DNA from: Bacteroidota bacterium
GTDB taxonomy: Bacteria; Bacteroidota; Ignavibacteria; Ignavibacteriales; Ignavibacteriaceae
DNA: 17,781 nucleotides
Direction: 5' to 3'
Assembly: GCA_021796135.1 (NCBI GenBank)
Contig: JAJYOQ010000026.1
Location: forward strand, 1 to 17,781
Position 1 is the first letter of the stretch. Each line of letters opens with the position of its first letter. Made by a program: the position numbers and the translations under genes. The notes beneath the pieces are model-generated. The model saw only the letters and a program-made list of their open reading frames with translations, was not told the origin of the DNA and made no database searches. This document shows positions 15,748 to 17,781 of the stretch, piece by piece.

Positions 15748-17250
15748 TCATAGGTTTTCTATTGCATCAATTCCTTCAGGCATAGGGAGATAAAACTTAA
15801 TAGGCTGAATAGTACCATCTCTTTTTATTAATCGAGTTACATTCTTCTTAATAATGACACTATGCTCAATATGAACTTCGTCTTCAATTATAGAACCAAA
15901 TATATAACTAGTCCCTTTGATTAAGACATTTTTTCCAATCTTAAGAGGAAACTCATCACTGCCTGTCATATTTACACTAGATTCTATATGCGATCCATCC
16001 CCAATAATTATATTTCCCTTTATAATATTGCCTGAATAAATTTCCACACTATCTCCGATCTTAAATTCCTGATCAGGGAAACAAGAAATGTGAACATTTT
16101 GTCTTATCACAACATTTTTACCAAAATGGACATTACCGTCAATAAAGACATTCTTTTGAAGTTCCAGATTATAATTTAATTTGGTTCCCTTTCCGATATA
16201 CACTCCTTTTCCAATAGATATGTCTAGCGGTACATTCTTACCATCCATTTTAATAATATCATCAACGACATTTTCTTCAATAAAAAAATCTTCAGGGTCA
16301 CTTATTTCTATAATATCCTTTAGCTTTTCATAGATTTTATGCCGAGCAACTGCCTCCATTTCCTTAAGAACAGATTTATTATTGAAACCCATAACAACAT
16401 ATTGTTCGCGGGGGCTTACTGCCTGTACGGTATATTTCTTTTTATTAAATAATGAGATTAAATCAGTAATATAAATTTCATTTTGAACATTATTATTTGT
16501 AATCAAGTTTATAAGCTCAATTAATTTTTTATATTTGAATGCATAAACTCCGGAATTGAATTCATTATTTTCTAGTAATTCTTTTTTTGAGAAGGCATAG
16601 GTTCGGTTATTGAAGTTAACTAGATAAGGTTCACTATCAGACAGTGAGAGAATCTCTTTGTGTTCCATAATTTCAATAACCTTACCCCAATCTTTTCCGG
16701 AAGATTGTCCCTCAATATCTGATTGTTTAACCCTAATAATACGTCCATAGGAATTCTCTTTTGGATTACCTTCAAAAATCCCAGTTAGTACCATCATATC
16801 AGAATTACTTTTAATAAACTCTTCTCGAAATGATTGCATAGTTTCTTCATTTATCAAACCCATATCGCCAGGCAGTACATAAACAATACCATCAAAATCA
16901 TTGGGCTTAATTTTTTCCAGTGCCACTTGTACTGCATGACCGGTTCCGTTTTGTTTTTCCTGATAAGCAAAAATGGTTGACTCTCTTTTACCAATTACAT
17001 GCATAACGTCTTCGGCTTTTATCCCAACGACAATTATTAAATTAATTTTTTCGATTCCATTTCGGCAAGCATTAAATACGCGCTCCACTGTAGGAATTTC
17101 CCATATCTTATGCAGCATTTTTGATTTTTGTGATTTTATTCTTTTCCCATGACCAGCAGCTAAAATTATTCCTATTTCTGGAATTTTATTATTTATCTGA
17201 GAAGATAAATTTTCGGCTAATTTATAAATTTCTGTTACGCTATTTTCCAT
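15748..17250 (-). CDS. GlmU-like sugar nucleotidyltransferase with atypical beta-helix domain
   Basis: Probable UDP-N-acetylglucosamine pyrophosphorylase-type enzyme feeding cell-wall or polysaccharide synthesis. Residues 26-300 match the GlmU uridylyltransferase domain: LAAGHGKR (30-37) with Lys44 in SKMLHKI, QNGTGHAV (100-107), LPGDMGLI (126-133), NSYGRIIR, FNSGVYAF (231-238) and NEIYITDLI (257-265). A left-handed beta-helix follows (about 345-475) with imperfect hexapeptides such as IGKGVYIGKGT. It lacks what acetyltransferase GlmU needs: no RPGT segment, no catalytic His in a HLSYVGD-like motif, and no NIGAG..NYDG loop. The bifunctional name is therefore not supported. It has an N-terminal extension of about 25 residues and is 500 residues long. 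GGGAG (17259-17263) lies 8 bases before the ATG. It follows a polysaccharide ligase/polymerase gene by about 50 bases, suggesting a surface-glycan role. Confidence 0.85.
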   Translation of the reverse strand: MENSVTEIYKLAENLSSQINNKIPEIGIILAAGHGKRIKSQKSKMLHKIWEIPTVERVFNACRNGIEKINLIIVVGIKAEDVMHVIGKRESTIFAYQEKQNGTGHAVQVALEKIKPNDFDGIVYVLPGDMGLINEETMQSFREEFIKSNSDMMVLTGIFEGNPKENSYGRIIRVKQSDIEGQSSGKDWGKVIEIMEHKEILSLSDSEPYLVNFNNRTYAFSKKELLENNEFNSGVYAFKYKKLIELINLITNNNVQNEIYITDLISLFNKKKYTVQAVSPREQYVVMGFNNKSVLKEMEAVARHKIYEKLKDIIEISDPEDFFIEENVVDDIIKMDGKNVPLDISIGKGVYIGKGTKLNYNLELQKNVFIDGNVHFGKNVVIRQNVHISCFPDQEFKIGDSVEIYSGNIIKGNIIIGDGSHIESSVNMTGSDEFPLKIGKNVLIKGTSYIFGSIIEDEVHIEHSVIIKKNVTRLIKRDGTIQPIKFYLPMPEGIDAIENL

Positions 17251-17301
17251 TGATAATTCTCCCAGTATCGTAATTTTAAAACTATTGAAACAATTTACTT
17301 G

Positions 17302-17781
17302 TTATTTGTTCTTATAAATTGGCAATAATTGCGGAAGACGAATTACTGCCGGTAAAAGCGACACAAAAAAAGCAAATTCTATTGAAAGGACTGGCGAATC
17401 AATAAAACCTGCTGTAAGTGCAGATAGAACTAATGCCATAACGGCTAAAAATATTCCAAATGAAATGTTTTTATTATCTAGGTTAATTTTTTCTGATAAA
17501 TAATATTTAAATGAATACCAAAGAATTGAGATAATTAAAACACAAAATGATATAAGTCCCAATATCCCACTTTCAAAATAGACCTGAATAAAATCATTAT
17601 GCCAGCTTCCTATGCGCTTGTCTGCCAATTGATTAACATAAGGAAATATTTGATGAAATGAACGCGGACCATATCCTAATAATGGATGATTAAATGCCAG
17701 GTCTTCAGCTCCTTTTATTATTATATTCCTATCAGAGAGTGTAGTAGGATTTTCGACTCTTTGTGTTATCTCTTTTTTATT
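17302..17781 (-). CDS. O-antigen ligase/polymerase family membrane protein, C-terminal part (5' end outside window)
   Basis: Wzy_C/WaaL-type membrane protein that joins or polymerises surface glycan. The frame is open to the window edge, giving 159 visible residues; the TTG inside it at 17628 is not a real start. The family's periplasmic-loop signature is present: NHPLLGYGPRSF (about 42-53), then GSWHNDFIQVYFESGILGL with the conserved His and the ESG-GLI turn. At least two to three membrane segments follow (about SFCVLIISILWYSF, GIFLAVMALVLSAL and SIEFAFFVSLLPAVI). It precedes the GlmU-like gene on the same strand by 51 bases. Ligase and polymerase cannot be separated from this fragment. Confidence 0.82.
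   Translation of the reverse strand, partial: NKKEITQRVENPTTLSDRNIIIKGAEDLAFNHPLLGYGPRSFHQIFPYVNQLADKRIGSWHNDFIQVYFESGILGLISFCVLIISILWYSFKYYLSEKINLDNKNISFGIFLAVMALVLSALTAGFIDSPVLSIEFAFFVSLLPAVIRLPQLLPIYKNK

Noticed and set aside
1..17781. CRISPR arrays, tRNA or rRNA genes, insertion sequences, prophage or defence islands
   Set aside because: No direct-repeat/spacer pattern, structural RNA, transposase or integrase was found; the window is chromosomal housekeeping, transport and signalling genes.

Overview
The window is AT-rich DNA (about 30% G+C by eye) from an uncultured-type bacterium. The gene content fits the Bacteroidota/Chlorobi/Ignavibacteria neighbourhood: an M1 aminopeptidase with C-terminal HEAT repeats, a secreted protein resembling the LA_2272 surface-repeat family, a large kinase-ATPase-TPR regulator, and many starts with only weak Shine-Dalgarno (SD) sequences. 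The lineage is inferred from protein style and composition; no rRNA or tRNA gene is present.

Layout. Positions 4-8182, minus strand, look like one long operon, read from high to low coordinates. The order is a peptide/nickel-type substrate-binding lipoprotein (frameshifted), the permeases DppB-like and DppC-like, a 1187-residue Ser/Thr kinase with a STAND-like ATPase and TPR array, and the start of a sigma-54 activator that runs into the window edge. Genes abut or overlap by a few bases throughout. Divergent from this, 8251-9788 (plus) encodes the two ATPases of the same kind of ABC transporter, overlapping as ATGA. The tail of the second ATPase overlaps the end of a convergent membrane-anchored c-type cytochrome gene (9782-10198, minus). 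Next come a small secreted repeat protein (10383-10862, plus) with a clear terminator, then a minus-strand group queE-queD-truA-M1 aminopeptidase (15285 down to 10939). rpsT (ribosomal protein S20) sits divergently with a strong promoter and terminator. The last part (minus) holds a GlmU-like nucleotidyltransferase and the C-terminal part of an O-antigen ligase/polymerase, a surface-polysaccharide context.

How the genes work together. The transporter parts (6508-8182, 5515-6501, 4228-5514, 8251-8991, 8988-9788) make up a complete dipeptide/oligopeptide/nickel-type importer. Its permease genes are translationally linked to a kinase-ATPase-TPR sensor and a sigma-54 activator with a degenerate receiver domain. 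That invites the hypothesis of a transport-coupled signalling unit, and it is the most novel item here, although it rests on gene order alone. queE, queD and truA are all tRNA-modification functions.

The main sequence anomalies are these. A single-base frameshift lies at a seven-A run in the binding-protein gene. The sigma-54 activator has a stop at the GAFTGA loop, 4 bases from the window end. The DppC-like permease has a long insertion splitting its usual signature. The GlmU-like protein has a beta-helix that lacks the acetyltransferase active site. There is no gene-free stretch over 300 bases; the longest gaps are 10199-10382 and 15286-15415.
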